Source of the DNA: Agromyces mariniharenae
Lineage (GTDB): Bacteria; Actinomycetota; Actinomycetes; Actinomycetales; Microbacteriaceae
Length of the DNA: 64,000 nt
Assembly (NCBI RefSeq): GCF_008122505.1
Contig: NZ_VSSB01000001.1
Coordinates: 1,658,891 to 1,722,890 of the forward strand
Direction: 5' to 3'
Notes under the pieces: generated by a model
Database searches by the model: none
What the model was told of the DNA's origin: nothing
Seen by the model: only the letters and a program-made list of their open reading frames with translations
In this document: piece by piece, positions 34,384 through 42,034 of the stretch
Position numbering within the stretch: position 1 is the first letter of the stretch
Layout of the letters: every line of letters starts with the position of its first letter
Translations under genes and position numbers: made by a program

Positions 34384-34623
34384 ATGGCACGTACGAAATC
34401 ATCGAAGCCCGCGCGCGCGGAGCAGGCGAGCGGCGAAGAGGCGCCGAACCCGGTCTGGTTCAAGCCCGTGATGTTCGGCTTCATGCTGCTCGGACTCGCC
34501 TGGATCATCGTCTTCTACGTGAGCCAGGGCCGGCTGCCCATCGCCGACCTCGGCTCCTGGAACATCCTCATCGGCTTCGGCATCGCCTTCGTCGGCTTCC
34601 TGATGACCACACGCTGGCGCTAG
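34384..34623 (+). CDS. crgA: CrgA: septation-associated membrane protein
   Basis: A 79-residue protein with a charged N-terminus (MARTKSSKPARAE), the NPVWFKPVMFGFMLLGLAW segment forming helix 1, and a second helix near the C-terminus ending in TTRWR. This is the CrgA family, which recruits or stabilises FtsI, FtsQ and other division proteins in actinobacteria. Its place beside sortase E, pabA and the pknAB cluster is the usual one. The start is ATG 34384. A hairpin with a following T-run is 20 bases downstream. Confidence 0.93.
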   Translation: MARTKSSKPARAEQASGEEAPNPVWFKPVMFGFMLLGLAWIIVFYVSQGRLPIADLGSWNILIGFGIAFVGFLMTTRWR

Positions 34624-34642
34624 CCGGCTCCACGCGACCGAG

Positions 34643-34668
34643 CGGGCGGATGCTGCGGCATCCGCCCG
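34643..34668 (+). terminator. Rho-independent terminator after crgA
   Basis: An 11-bp perfect stem (CGGGCGGATGC and complement, arms 34643-34653 and 34658-34668) with a TGCG loop and a following TTT. It lies 20 bases past the crgA stop. Confidence 0.8.
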
Positions 34669-34701
34669 TTTCGTGTGCTCGCGGATGCCGCGGGGCGCGA
34701 G

Positions 34702-34814
34702 TTCTCCACATGTTGTCCACAAGGGGATACCCCTGTGGATACGCCCGTGTCCCCCGGAATGGCCACAACTACACGCGTGTAACTCTCCCCACCTGTGGAC
34801 GGGGATGTGGATAA
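34702..34814. promoter_or_regulatory. cluster of DnaA boxes outside oriC
   Basis: Within 113 bases are TTCTCCACA (34702), TTGTCCACA (34713), and on the opposite strand TATCCACAG (34733-34741), GTCCACAG (34793-34800) and the perfect TTATCCACA (34806-34814). TTGTCCACA and TTATCCACA are the preferred actinobacterial and E. coli DnaA boxes. The cluster occupies the gap between crgA and the rhomboid gene, about 16 kb from the dnaA-dnaN origin. Confidence 0.7.
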
Positions 34815-34817
34815 CCC

Positions 34818-35693
34818 TCAGGTGATGGGGAAGTAGAAGTACCGCAGGCTGAGCACGAGCAATACCACGACGAACGCGACCAGCAGCCCCACCTGGAGTG
34901 CCTGCTGCGACCGCTTGCGGGTCTCGACGAGGATGAGTCCGACGATCGCACCTCCGACCAGTCCGCCGAGGTGTGCCTGCCAGGCGATGTTGAAACCCGG
35001 CACGAATCCGATCACGAGGTTGATGCCCAGCAGCACGAAGAGCTGCGTGGCGTCCCCGCCGAGTCGGCGCTGGATCACGAGGAACGCGCCCATCAGGCCG
35101 AAGATCGCCCCGGATGCCCCGACGACCCCCGTGCGCGGATCACCGAGCCAGAGCACCCCCACCGAGCCGGCGAGGCCCGAGACGAGGTAGAGCGTCAGGA
35201 AGCGCCACCGCCCGAGCAGTCCTTCGAGCAACTGCCCGAAGATCCACAGCGTGTACATGTTCAGCAGCACGTGGAAGATCAGGCCCGTCGAGTGCACGAA
35301 CACCGAGGTGAGCATGCGCCACGGCTCGAAGTTGCCGGGGATCGAGTAGACGCCGGCGTAGAGCAGCCGATCGGTGACCGCGAGCCCGGGGATCAGCTGC
35401 AGCACGAACACCGCGAGCGTGATGCCGATGAGCGTATACGTCACCACCGGCGCGCCGCGCCCGGCCGCCGAGCGGGCACGCTTGAGCACCGCCGACTTCG
35501 TGCGCGGCGCCGACGCGCGCTGCTCGCGCATGCACTCGGGGCAGATGACGCCGACGGGCGCCTGCGTCTGGCACTCGGGGCAGATCGTGCGGCCGCATCG
35601 CTGGCAGAGGATGTAGCTCGGCCGATCGGGGTGCCGGTAGCAGACGTCGGGCCGCTCGGCGTCGCGGTCTTCCCCGGCAGGCTCGGTGCTCAC
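34818..35693 (-). CDS. rhomboid-family intramembrane serine protease
   Basis: A 291-residue protein. The N-terminus is a zinc-finger-like region with CYRHPDRPSYILCQRCGR and CPECQTQAPVGVICPECM (B-box/zinc-ribbon type, several CxxC pairs), then six or seven membrane helices. The rhomboid active site is present: catalytic Ser194 in GASGAIFGLMG and His241 in WQAHLGGL, with HVLLNMYTLWIFGQLLE as the conserved helix. It cleaves membrane proteins within the bilayer; substrates unknown. GTG 35693 begins eight bases after the cyclophilin stop on the same strand. Confidence 0.9.
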   Translation of the reverse strand: MSTEPAGEDRDAERPDVCYRHPDRPSYILCQRCGRTICPECQTQAPVGVICPECMREQRASAPRTKSAVLKRARSAAGRGAPVVTYTLIGITLAVFVLQLIPGLAVTDRLLYAGVYSIPGNFEPWRMLTSVFVHSTGLIFHVLLNMYTLWIFGQLLEGLLGRWRFLTLYLVSGLAGSVGVLWLGDPRTGVVGASGAIFGLMGAFLVIQRRLGGDATQLFVLLGINLVIGFVPGFNIAWQAHLGGLVGGAIVGLILVETRKRSQQALQVGLLVAFVVVLLVLSLRYFYFPIT

Positions 35694-35700
35694 CTGCGGA

Positions 35701-36246
35701 TCAGGCCTCTTCGATCGTGATGCTCTCGATGACGACGTCCTCGAGGGGCTTGTCGCGACCGTCGGTCGGCACGGAGGCGAGCTTCTCGACCACGGCCTGA
35801 CTCGCGGCATCCGTCACCTTGCCGAAGATGGTGTGCTTGCCCTGCAGCCAGGTGGTCGGCCCGACGGTGATGAAGAACTGCGAGCCGTTGGTGCCGCCGC
35901 CCGTGACGCGGTCGCGGCCGGCGTTCGCCATCGCGAGCACGTAGGGCTCGGTGAAGTCGAGCTCGGGGCTGATCTCGTCGTCGAACTGGTAGCCCGGGCC
36001 GCCCACGCCCTGGCCGAGCGGGTCGCCGCCCTGGATCATGAAGCCCGGGATGATGCGGTGGAAGATCACGCCGTCGTACAGCGGGTCGTTCGACGTCGCG
36101 CCCGTGCCGGGGTGGGTCCACTCGATCTCGCCCGTCGCGAGGCCGACGAAGTTCTTGACGGTCTTCGGGGCCTGGTGGCCGTAGAGGTCGACCTTGATGG
36201 GGCCGTGGTTCGTGTTGATCGTCGCGACTGCGGTGGGATTCGCCAT
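35701..36246 (-). CDS. cyclophilin-type peptidyl-prolyl isomerase
   Basis: A 181-residue cytoplasmic cyclophilin with no signal peptide. YDGVIFHRIIPGFMIQGGDP (Arg, Phe, Gln of the active site), GGGTNGSQFFITVGPT and LQGKHTIFGKVTD are the conserved core. It speeds cis-trans proline isomerisation. ATG 36246 is chosen; ATG 36252 adds two residues and has no better ribosome site. Gene order pknB...crgA-rhomboid-cyclophilin is typical of this stretch in actinobacteria. Confidence 0.92.
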   Translation of the reverse strand: MANPTAVATINTNHGPIKVDLYGHQAPKTVKNFVGLATGEIEWTHPGTGATSNDPLYDGVIFHRIIPGFMIQGGDPLGQGVGGPGYQFDDEISPELDFTEPYVLAMANAGRDRVTGGGTNGSQFFITVGPTTWLQGKHTIFGKVTDAASQAVVEKLASVPTDGRDKPLEDVVIESITIEEA

Positions 36247-36366
36247 GGCCATTATTCTGTCACGCGCAGATTCGTCAACCGGCATGCAGGATTGCGACTC
36301 CCACCCCGTTTCCAGCGGTTTCGGTGGCAAGATGGAGTGGTTCGCTGCACAACGATGGAGGTCGAG

Positions 36367-36888
36367 ATGAGCCTGTCACGCAAGCGCCGCAAGGAACTCA
36401 AGCGACTGCGCAGCAGTGCGGAAGAACTCTGGGGGAACCAGCAGCAGGTGCTCGCGCACGCCAACTCGGTCGCCAGGGAGGCGAGCCGCCAGCTCGGCCA
36501 CGTCACCCGTGAAGAGGTCGTTCCGCGCATGCGCTCGGGCTACGAGAGCTACGTACGACCCGGCATGGACACCGCACGCGGCTACGCTCGCTCGGCGGGC
36601 GACGCCGCCCAGGTGGGCCTCGGCAACGCCCTCGGGTCGCTGCTCGCGATCGGCGACATCGCGAACGACGCGCGGGTCCGCCGCGCCGTCGAGCGCGTTT
36701 CGCCGCGCGCCGCCGCGGTGGTCGAGCAGAAGAAGGGCCCGGGCGTCGGCACGTACCTCGCGATCGGCGCCGGCATCGTCGCGGCCGTCGGCGTGGCCTA
36801 CGCCGTCTGGCAGACGTTCCGCGCCGACGACGAGCTCTGGGTCGCCGACGACGAGCCCGGCACGGCGAGCGGCACGCCCGCCGCCTGA
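36367..36888 (+). CDS. single-pass membrane protein with basic coiled N-terminus, unknown
   Basis: A 173-residue protein. The N-terminus is highly basic and helical (MSLSRKRRKELKRLRSSAEE), followed by a long amphipathic region, one membrane helix at about 137-157 (YLAIGAGIVAAVGVAYAVWQ) and an acidic tail (DDELWVADDEPG). ATG 36367 is chosen because GGAGG lies five bases upstream; ATG 36355 overlaps that site. I recognise no named family. It is divergent from the cyclophilin gene and followed by a hairpin. Confidence 0.75.
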   Translation: MSLSRKRRKELKRLRSSAEELWGNQQQVLAHANSVAREASRQLGHVTREEVVPRMRSGYESYVRPGMDTARGYARSAGDAAQVGLGNALGSLLAIGDIANDARVRRAVERVSPRAAAVVEQKKGPGVGTYLAIGAGIVAAVGVAYAVWQTFRADDELWVADDEPGTASGTPAA

Positions 36889-36902
36889 ACCAGGTCTTCC
36901 GC

Positions 36903-36939
36903 GAAGGCCCCGTCCTGATCCGATCAGGCGGGGCCCTTC
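36903..36939 (+). terminator. terminator hairpin downstream of the membrane-protein gene
   Basis: GGCCCCG-T-CCTGATC pairs with GATCAGG-CGGGGCC, leaving one bulged T, with a near-zero loop. The hairpin begins 14 bases after the stop of the 36367 gene. Confidence 0.75.
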
Positions 36940-37015
36940 GTCGTCTCCGCCGAGCGCTCGACCTCAGTGCTGGTACTGAATTCCGAACCGATTCCGACGA
37001 ATCTGGGAAATCGCC

Positions 37016-37045
37016 TTGCGTTCCACCTGAGAATCCCGCTACTGT
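37016..37045 (+). promoter_or_regulatory. sigma70-type promoter for the 21-codon ORF
   Basis: TTGCGT at 37016 and TACTGT at 37040 are separated by 18 bases, a good match to a housekeeping actinobacterial promoter. The surrounding 80 bases are the most AT-rich in the area. Transcription would start near 37052, about 40 bases before the small ORF. Confidence 0.5.
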
Positions 37046-37091
37046 CAACTCTCGGTCCTGGCAACACGAAACCGGAGAGGAGTTGATACCG

Positions 37092-37157
37092 ATGATGCAC
37101 ATCATTTCGTTCACTGAGCCGCACACGGGAGTCCTCCTCGCGTACCCGGCCTGCTAG
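37092..37157 (+). CDS. 21-residue peptide ORF, unknown
   Basis: Starting at ATG 37092 (or the adjacent ATG 37095), behind GGAGAGGAG and a promoter-like sequence, a 21-residue peptide begins MMHIISFTEPHTGVLLAYP and ends in Ala-Cys before TAG. It is too short to judge by codon bias alone. The clean promoter, ribosome site and stop argue that it is translated. It may be a leader peptide for the 83-residue protein that begins 330 bases later, or a free-standing small peptide. Confidence 0.4.
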   Translation: MMHIISFTEPHTGVLLAYPAC

Positions 37158-37486
37158 CCCGCACCGGCACTCGGCGCCTCAGCGCCTGACCGTCACAGCG
37201 TTCACTCGAGCGCAGCCCACTCGGGCGTGACCCTGCGGCATCCGCCGCAGCATCCGTCGACCCGATCGAATCGATCACCCCGACCATCGGATGCCGCGCC
37301 GGACAGCAGCCCGGAGCCGCCAGGCTTCCCGCCTCGCCGGCGCGCCCGCGCGCCCGGAACGTCCCCACTGGCGCGCCCTCGCGCCGATCCGTCCGAGGGC
37401 TCGCCTCCCGCAGTTCGCACACCACGGATCGCACCACCCCGACCGGCGATCGTCCGGCCGGGAACCCACCACCAGAAGGAATGATC
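37158..37486. other. 329-bp stretch without a gene
   Basis: Between the 21-codon ORF and the Arg-rich mini-protein. No frame shows a ribosome site plus convincing coding. A compact hairpin, CTGCGG...CCGCAG, lies near 37230-37247 and could act in attenuation; the rest is GC-rich and unremarkable. If the two small genes share a message, this is a long untranslated spacer. Confidence 0.4.
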
Positions 37487-37738
37487 GTGAATACCACATC
37501 ACTCACCGCCGGTTCGGCTCAGCAGAGCCGAGCCACCACCATGAGTGCCCAGGCACGCCAGTTGCGCGAGCGACTGGCCCGCCGCGCCGGCCTCGCGCTG
37601 CTCGCGTGGAGCCGTCGCCAGGAGGAGCGTCGGAGCACCGACGCCGTGACCCTGCGCCGCCAGACCGAGCAGGACGCCACCCGCGCCCGCGACGAGCAGT
37701 TCCGTCGCCTCGCGCTGGGCGGTGCCGGCCTCATCTGA
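37487..37738 (+). CDS. 83-residue Arg-rich helical mini-protein
   Basis: An 83-codon gene. GTG 37487 is chosen over ATG 37481 because AGAAGGA lies six bases before the GTG and abuts the ATG. The product has a Ser/Thr-rich head, then LARRAGLALLAWSRRQEERR, a long Arg/Gln-rich helix, and ends in GGAGLI. It shares this plan with the 71-residue protein at 16849. No Cys, no membrane helix. Function unknown; a nucleic-acid-binding or membrane-surface role would fit the charge. Confidence 0.65.
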   Translation: MNTTSLTAGSAQQSRATTMSAQARQLRERLARRAGLALLAWSRRQEERRSTDAVTLRRQTEQDATRARDEQFRRLALGGAGLI

Positions 37739-37928
37739 TCATGGGCACCGTACACACCGAGCCCCCGCGGAACCATCCGCATCCCGGGACGCCATCCCGC
37801 TCGACGGGGATGTGCTCCGCGGGGGTCTCGGCAACGCACGACGGCGACGTCGAGAGGGCATCGGCCGCACGGGCCGCTGCGCTGTCGTCGTCGCCGTCGT
37901 CGTCGTCGCGGCTGCTGGGGTCCGACGC

Positions 37929-38375
37929 TCAGGGGGCGGCGGGCGGGAAGCCGTCCGCCGGCTCCTGGGCGTTCAGCCGCAGCGCGATGTCGAGCAGGCT
38001 CACCCGCTTCAGCCGGGCCACCTCGGCGAGCGGGAACCACCGGGCATCGTCGCTCGAACCGCCGACCTCGCTGCGCAGCTCGCCGCCGGTCACCGTCGCG
38101 CGGTACACGACCCGCATCGCGTAGAGCGGCACGTCGCCCGAGTGCCGCCGCTCGGCGGGCACGACCATCGTGTCGATGCCGAGCAGGCGGTCGACGGATG
38201 CCTCGTACCCCGTCTCCTCGAAGATCTCGCGCCGGACCGCCTCGACCGGGTGCTCCGAGCCCTCGATACCGCCGCCCGGCAGCGTCCACCCGGACCGGCC
38301 GTGCTCGTTCCAGTGCGCGAGCAGGATCTCGCCGTCACGGATGATCACGCCATACGCGGCGATGCGGATGTCCAT
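37929..38375 (-). CDS. Nudix hydrolase
   Basis: A 148-residue Nudix protein. The Nudix box is perfect from Gly35 to Tyr57 (G-x5-E-x7-RE-x2-EE-x-G), including REIFEETGY with the metal-binding glutamates. Such enzymes hydrolyse nucleoside diphosphates linked to another moiety; substrate not evident. It is the last gene of the leftward block, 30 bases after the third paralog of the exported family, and may be cotranscribed with it. Confidence 0.9.
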   Translation of the reverse strand: MDIRIAAYGVIIRDGEILLAHWNEHGRSGWTLPGGGIEGSEHPVEAVRREIFEETGYEASVDRLLGIDTMVVPAERRHSGDVPLYAMRVVYRATVTGGELRSEVGGSSDDARWFPLAEVARLKRVSLLDIALRLNAQEPADGFPPAAP

Positions 38376-38405
38376 CCGGCCACTGTACGACAGCGGCCAT
38401 CGGGT

Positions 38406-39203
38406 TCACCCGGCCCAGACCACCCAGCCGCCGTGCGGCAGGATCGGGATCGCAGCGACGAGGTATTCCTCCACCCCGTCGACATCGGTCAGGACGCCGA
38501 ACGTCGCGTCGCTGAACCGCAGGACGCCGCGGTCGTCGGGTCCGCTGAGCGGCAGCCTGGTCTGCGCCCACAGCCTGAGCATGCCCGCCTTGTCGAGGAG
38601 GATGCACTCGACGCCCGGTCCCGGCGCACTGTGGAATCCGGCCAGGCCGGCGAAGTTCCCGTCCTCATCGAGGAAGTCGTCGGTGAAGCTGCGAACGATG
38701 CCGTCCCGGAGCACCTCATGAGCTGCGCCCGAGACGCGGTCGATGATGTCGGGGACGTCGAGCAGCAGTTGGTCGGGGGCCGGATTCGGCGACGTGTTGA
38801 CCAGGCAGAGCGCGTACGAGGTCGGTCGGTAGAGCGCCGCCGCCGTCGGCGACCAGAAGCTGGATTCGACGTTGTCGGGCTCGCCCAGGACGGCCGCGAA
38901 GTTGACGGCCCCCGACTGCACGAGGCGCAGGCCGAACGGGCTGAGGTGCCGCTGGATGATCCCGTACGAGACGCTGCCCTCTGACGTGAGGAGCCGCCCG
39001 TTGTCGTGCCGGAGCACGACGCGCCCGTCCCCGTACACGTAGATCCACCCGATACGCAGCCGGCTCCACGCCGCGATGATGTTCGCGTCGTCCTCGTCAT
39101 GCCCGCTCACGTCGGCCCGCTCGGCCGCCGCGGCAGGTGCCTGGCCGGCCGTGTCGGATGCCCCGACCACGGCCAGCGCCCCCACGCTCGCGTAGGCGAC
39201 CAC
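38406..39203 (-). CDS. exported membrane-anchored protein, family member C (apparently frameshifted at its 5' end)
   Basis: The intact frame gives 265 residues from GTG 39203, but that start cuts a membrane helix in half. In-frame codons continue upstream to 39338 and encode ARRRWRTGYVVAAVAAVVAY, completing a helix preceded by arginines exactly as in members A and B, yet no start codon exists there. Adding one base to the C5 run at 39286-39290 would connect the frame to ATG 39304 (MASEEG...). The outside domain shares with A and B the motifs GWIYVYGDG, RHLSPFG, YALC, GPGVEC and PILPHGGWVVWAG. Function unknown. Confidence 0.65.
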   Translation of the reverse strand: MVAYASVGALAVVGASDTAGQAPAAAAERADVSGHDEDDANIIAAWSRLRIGWIYVYGDGRVVLRHDNGRLLTSEGSVSYGIIQRHLSPFGLRLVQSGAVNFAAVLGEPDNVESSFWSPTAAALYRPTSYALCLVNTSPNPAPDQLLLDVPDIIDRVSGAAHEVLRDGIVRSFTDDFLDEDGNFAGLAGFHSAPGPGVECILLDKAGMLRLWAQTRLPLSGPDDRGVLRFSDATFGVLTDVDGVEEYLVAAIPILPHGGWVVWAG

Positions 39204-39353
39204 CGCCGCGACGGCCGCGACGACATAACCCGTGCGCCACCGGCGGCGTGCGGGACTCGAGTGCGTGCGGTCGATCCGCGTCGGTCCCCCTCTTCCGACG
39301 CCATCCTCGCACTGTTGCCTCCCGTCGGCGAGGGTCGGTCAGCCCCCGCCGGA

Positions 39354-40112
39354 TCAAGGACCGGGCGGGGTCGTGTCGAACTCGAACGACTCGATGACCG
39401 CGGTCGAGGCCGCCAGGTGGTCGTCCCACCCTTCTGCCGCAGCGGAGTAGACGACGACCATGACCGTGGCGTACATCCCGCTCGGGAGGCCGGCGACGTC
39501 GAGGACGATGATCCGCCACTGCTCATCGGGCTCGGCCCCCCATGTGATGAAGTCCTGCGAGTACAGGAGCGGCACGTAGGGCCCGTCGCCTCCACAGTTC
39601 GCCGTCCAATCGGGGTCGATGGCGAGGTCGATCTGCTGCCCCGAGAGTCCGCCGACGGCGACCGGGACGGGTTCCTCCGTGCTCAGCCCAGGACGGGTCG
39701 CGAGGGCGCCGACGATGTCGTCCGCCGTCCACTCCACTCCGGGAGCGGCTTCATCACTGCAGTCCTCGGCCGCGACTTGGATGCTGGGGAAGACGTTGAG
39801 GAAGATGGTGGGATACCCACCGCTTCCGATCAGTTCGCGGTTCTCGGACGTGTCGGGCACGAGCGTGAGCTGTCCCTCGGCCGCGGGCTCGGTGAGCCAT
39901 CCGGCGGGAACTGTGAAGGTGAGCGGCGGCCAGAAGCTCGGGGCGGCTTGCGTCCCCGGTTCGAGAGCGACCAGCGGGGCCGTGTTCGAGGAAGCGGATG
40001 GGGACGAAGGCGGCGAGGACGTGTTCGCCGCGGTCCGGTTCGAGATGCTGGCGCACCCGACCAGCATGAGTGCGAGGGCCACCGCTACGGCGGCACACGG
40101 TGCCTTCATCAT
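39354..40112 (-). CDS. lipoprotein of the GntR-linked cluster, unknown
   Basis: A 252-residue lipoprotein. The signal peptide MMKAPCAAVAVALALMLVGC ends in a lipobox with Cys20, then a Ser/Thr/Pro linker and a folded domain with LTFTVPAGWLTEPA near its start and four further Cys-containing stretches (AEDCSDE, TANCGGDG). ATG 40112 is used; AAGGA lies upstream and ATG 40109 is equally placed. It is sandwiched between members B and C of the exported family and reads in the same direction, so it probably works with them. It is not itself a paralog of them. Confidence 0.8.
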   Translation of the reverse strand: MMKAPCAAVAVALALMLVGCASISNRTAANTSSPPSSPSASSNTAPLVALEPGTQAAPSFWPPLTFTVPAGWLTEPAAEGQLTLVPDTSENRELIGSGGYPTIFLNVFPSIQVAAEDCSDEAAPGVEWTADDIVGALATRPGLSTEEPVPVAVGGLSGQQIDLAIDPDWTANCGGDGPYVPLLYSQDFITWGAEPDEQWRIIVLDVAGLPSGMYATVMVVVYSAAAEGWDDHLAASTAVIESFEFDTTPPGP

Positions 40113-40143
40113 GATGTCCTTCCGGGCGACCCGAACGCGCGCC

Positions 40144-41001
40144 TCATCCACCCCACTGCACGAATCCGCCGTGGGGAAGGATCGGAAGGAGCACGACGTC
40201 GAGCTCGGCTCCGTTCGTGGCGGTCAACGTGGTGTAGTTCGCATCACTCGGGTACATCGCGGGATCGTCCCGAGGCAGGCTCACGTCCCACACCACCCCG
40301 GCCTCGCGGGCATCGAGGACGAAGCAGTCCACTCCGGGCCACGGCCCGACGACCGGATCGGCGAAGCTCCGCTCGGTGCCGCTGAGAACCGAGCGCAGCT
40401 GGATCGGGATCTGATCCCCGATCAGCTTCACGTCGCGGAGCCCCTCGCGCGGCGGGCTCTCGCTGACGGGTGCATGGCACAACGCGAACCTCGACGGCCG
40501 GTAGTTCGCCGCGGACGGGTCCGACCAGGCGGCCGTCGGAAGCGGGTCGGACAGCGACAGGAACTCGCGGAGCTCGACCTCGCCGGTCCGCACCATCTCC
40601 ACGCCGACGGGGCTGAGTCGCCGCTCGAGTATCCCACCGTTCGGATGGCCCGCAGCCGCCTGGCGATCGGGATAGGAGAGCACCCGACCGTCCGCGTAGA
40701 CGTACAGCCACCCGACGTGGAGCTTGCTCCACTGCGCCAGGATCCGTCCGTCATCGAACGTCGCTCCAGCGATCGGTGGTGGGATTCCCTCGGCAGTCCT
40801 CTCCTCAGACGAGGACCATGGACCGCCCGACATCGCGAGCGCTCCTGCGCCGAGCAGCAACACGCCGAGGGCGACGCCGATGGCGTAGCGCAGATGCCGA
40901 TGCCGTGTCCGGATCCCGGCCTCCCGGATGACGCCGGCTTCAACCGGCGGCGACGACCCGTCGACGGAAGGGTGTGCGCGTGCGGTGGTGGTGGTGCTCA
41001 C
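40144..41001 (-). CDS. exported membrane-anchored protein, family member B
   Basis: A 285-residue type II membrane protein: a cytoplasmic head of about 37 residues beginning MSTTTTARAHPSVDG, a helix (YAIGVALGVLLLGAGALAM, about 39-57), and an outside domain of about 220 residues. Motifs shared with A and C are HVGWLYVYADGRVLSY, RRLSPVG, RFALCH, WPGVDCFVL and the C-terminal PILPHGGFVQWGG. Two Cys (in ALC and VDC) are invariant in the three proteins. GTG 41001 is preceded by GGTTGGAGCAGGCAAC, identical to the sequence before member A. Function unknown. Confidence 0.78.
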   Translation of the reverse strand: MSTTTTARAHPSVDGSSPPVEAGVIREAGIRTRHRHLRYAIGVALGVLLLGAGALAMSGGPWSSSEERTAEGIPPPIAGATFDDGRILAQWSKLHVGWLYVYADGRVLSYPDRQAAAGHPNGGILERRLSPVGVEMVRTGEVELREFLSLSDPLPTAAWSDPSAANYRPSRFALCHAPVSESPPREGLRDVKLIGDQIPIQLRSVLSGTERSFADPVVGPWPGVDCFVLDAREAGVVWDVSLPRDDPAMYPSDANYTTLTATNGAELDVVLLPILPHGGFVQWGG

Positions 41002-41040
41002 GTTGCCTGCTCCAACCGATGATGGACACCGAGTCGGCGT

Positions 41041-41994
41041 TCAGCCGCCCCAAAGGACCCAGCCGCCGTGGGGCATGATCGGGATCGAGATCAGGATCAT
41101 CTCGCTGCCGTCGATCCCGTCCATGGTCGCGAACGCCGAATCGTCGGTGCGGAAACGGACGTCCTGCTCGGTCTGGCCGAGATCCGGACGGGTGTGCGCC
41201 CAGATGGCACGGACCAGGTCCGCGCTCATCACGTGACAGTCCACCCCGGGACCGGGATCGCCATGATGGCCGTCGATCCCGACGAAGCGCCCATCCTCGT
41301 CCAGGACGGGTTGGGTGAAGCTCCGCACGTCGGCGTGCTCGAGGAGCGCTCGGACCGGACGCGGTAGCTTCATGGCTATCGTGCCGACGTCAGTCAGGAA
41401 GTCCGGTTCGGGAGCGGGTACCTTCGCGAGGTGGCACAACGCGTACTCCGTCGCTCGGTAAGCCCCGGAGCGCTCGTCGGCCCACGCCTCAGCGGGGACG
41501 GTCCCGGCCGGCCCGACGAGGTCCTCCGCATCGAAGACCCCATCGCTGAGGAGCGTCATGCCGAGTGGGCTCAGGTGGCGTGCGCGGATCGGCGGTCGAT
41601 CCGCGTAGGAGAGCACCAAGCCGTCGTCGTACACGTATGCCCAGCCGACGTGGATCCTGGCCCATCGATATTTCACGGTCGCTGCGGACGCCGGAGCATC
41701 CGCTGCCGGTGGCCCGTTCGGTTCGGGCGCCGCGACCCGACTTCCAGCCGTGTCGGAGAAGAACGCCGCGATGCCTCCAGCGACGACAACGGCGGATGCC
41801 ACGACGATGAGCGTGATCCGACTCCGACGCTGGCGTGCATGATGACGTGCGTCGGAGATCGCACCGTCCTCAATGACGGGCGGAGCATCGGCGAAGGAGT
41901 CATCGGCGCTCTCGGCTCTGGCCAAGTGCTCGCTGGAGACCGGACCGTCATCGTCGACGGAAGGGGGCACGTGTTCGGAGGTGGTGGTGCTCAT
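41041..41994 (-). CDS. exported membrane-anchored protein, family member A
   Basis: A 317-residue type II membrane protein with a longer acidic cytoplasmic head (about 78 residues, starting MSTTTSEHVPPSVDDD), an Arg-rich turn, a helix (ITLIVVASAVVVAGGIAAFF) and the family's outside domain: HVGWAYVYDDGLVLSY, RHLSPLG, YALCH, GPGVDCHVM and PIMPHGGWVLWGG. It is the promoter-proximal gene of the leftward block and divergent from gntR, with an operator-like palindrome in the 40-base gap. No enzymatic motif is visible; a cell-surface sensor, inhibitor or binding role is possible. Confidence 0.78.
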   Translation of the reverse strand: MSTTTSEHVPPSVDDDGPVSSEHLARAESADDSFADAPPVIEDGAISDARHHARQRRSRITLIVVASAVVVAGGIAAFFSDTAGSRVAAPEPNGPPAADAPASAATVKYRWARIHVGWAYVYDDGLVLSYADRPPIRARHLSPLGMTLLSDGVFDAEDLVGPAGTVPAEAWADERSGAYRATEYALCHLAKVPAPEPDFLTDVGTIAMKLPRPVRALLEHADVRSFTQPVLDEDGRFVGIDGHHGDPGPGVDCHVMSADLVRAIWAHTRPDLGQTEQDVRFRTDDSAFATMDGIDGSEMILISIPIMPHGGWVLWGG

Positions 41995-42010
41995 GTTGCC
42001 TGCTCCAACC

Positions 42011-42028
42011 AATGACGATATTATCATT
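42011..42028. promoter_or_regulatory. 18-bp imperfect palindrome, probable GntR operator
   Basis: AATGACGATATTATCATT reads as an inverted repeat with AATGA/TCATT arms and an ATAT centre; only two base pairs mismatch. It fills the 40-base gap between the divergent gntR and member A genes, which is far more AT-rich than its surroundings, and overlaps any -10 box either gene could use. Confidence 0.65.
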
Positions 42029-42034
42029 AGCACC

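Noticed and set aside
34702..34814. The DnaA-box cluster as the main oriC
   Set aside because: The dnaA-dnaN gap has more boxes, an AT-rich patch, and the switch in gene orientation; the 34.7-kb cluster lacks an unwinding element and flanking genes do not diverge as leading strands.
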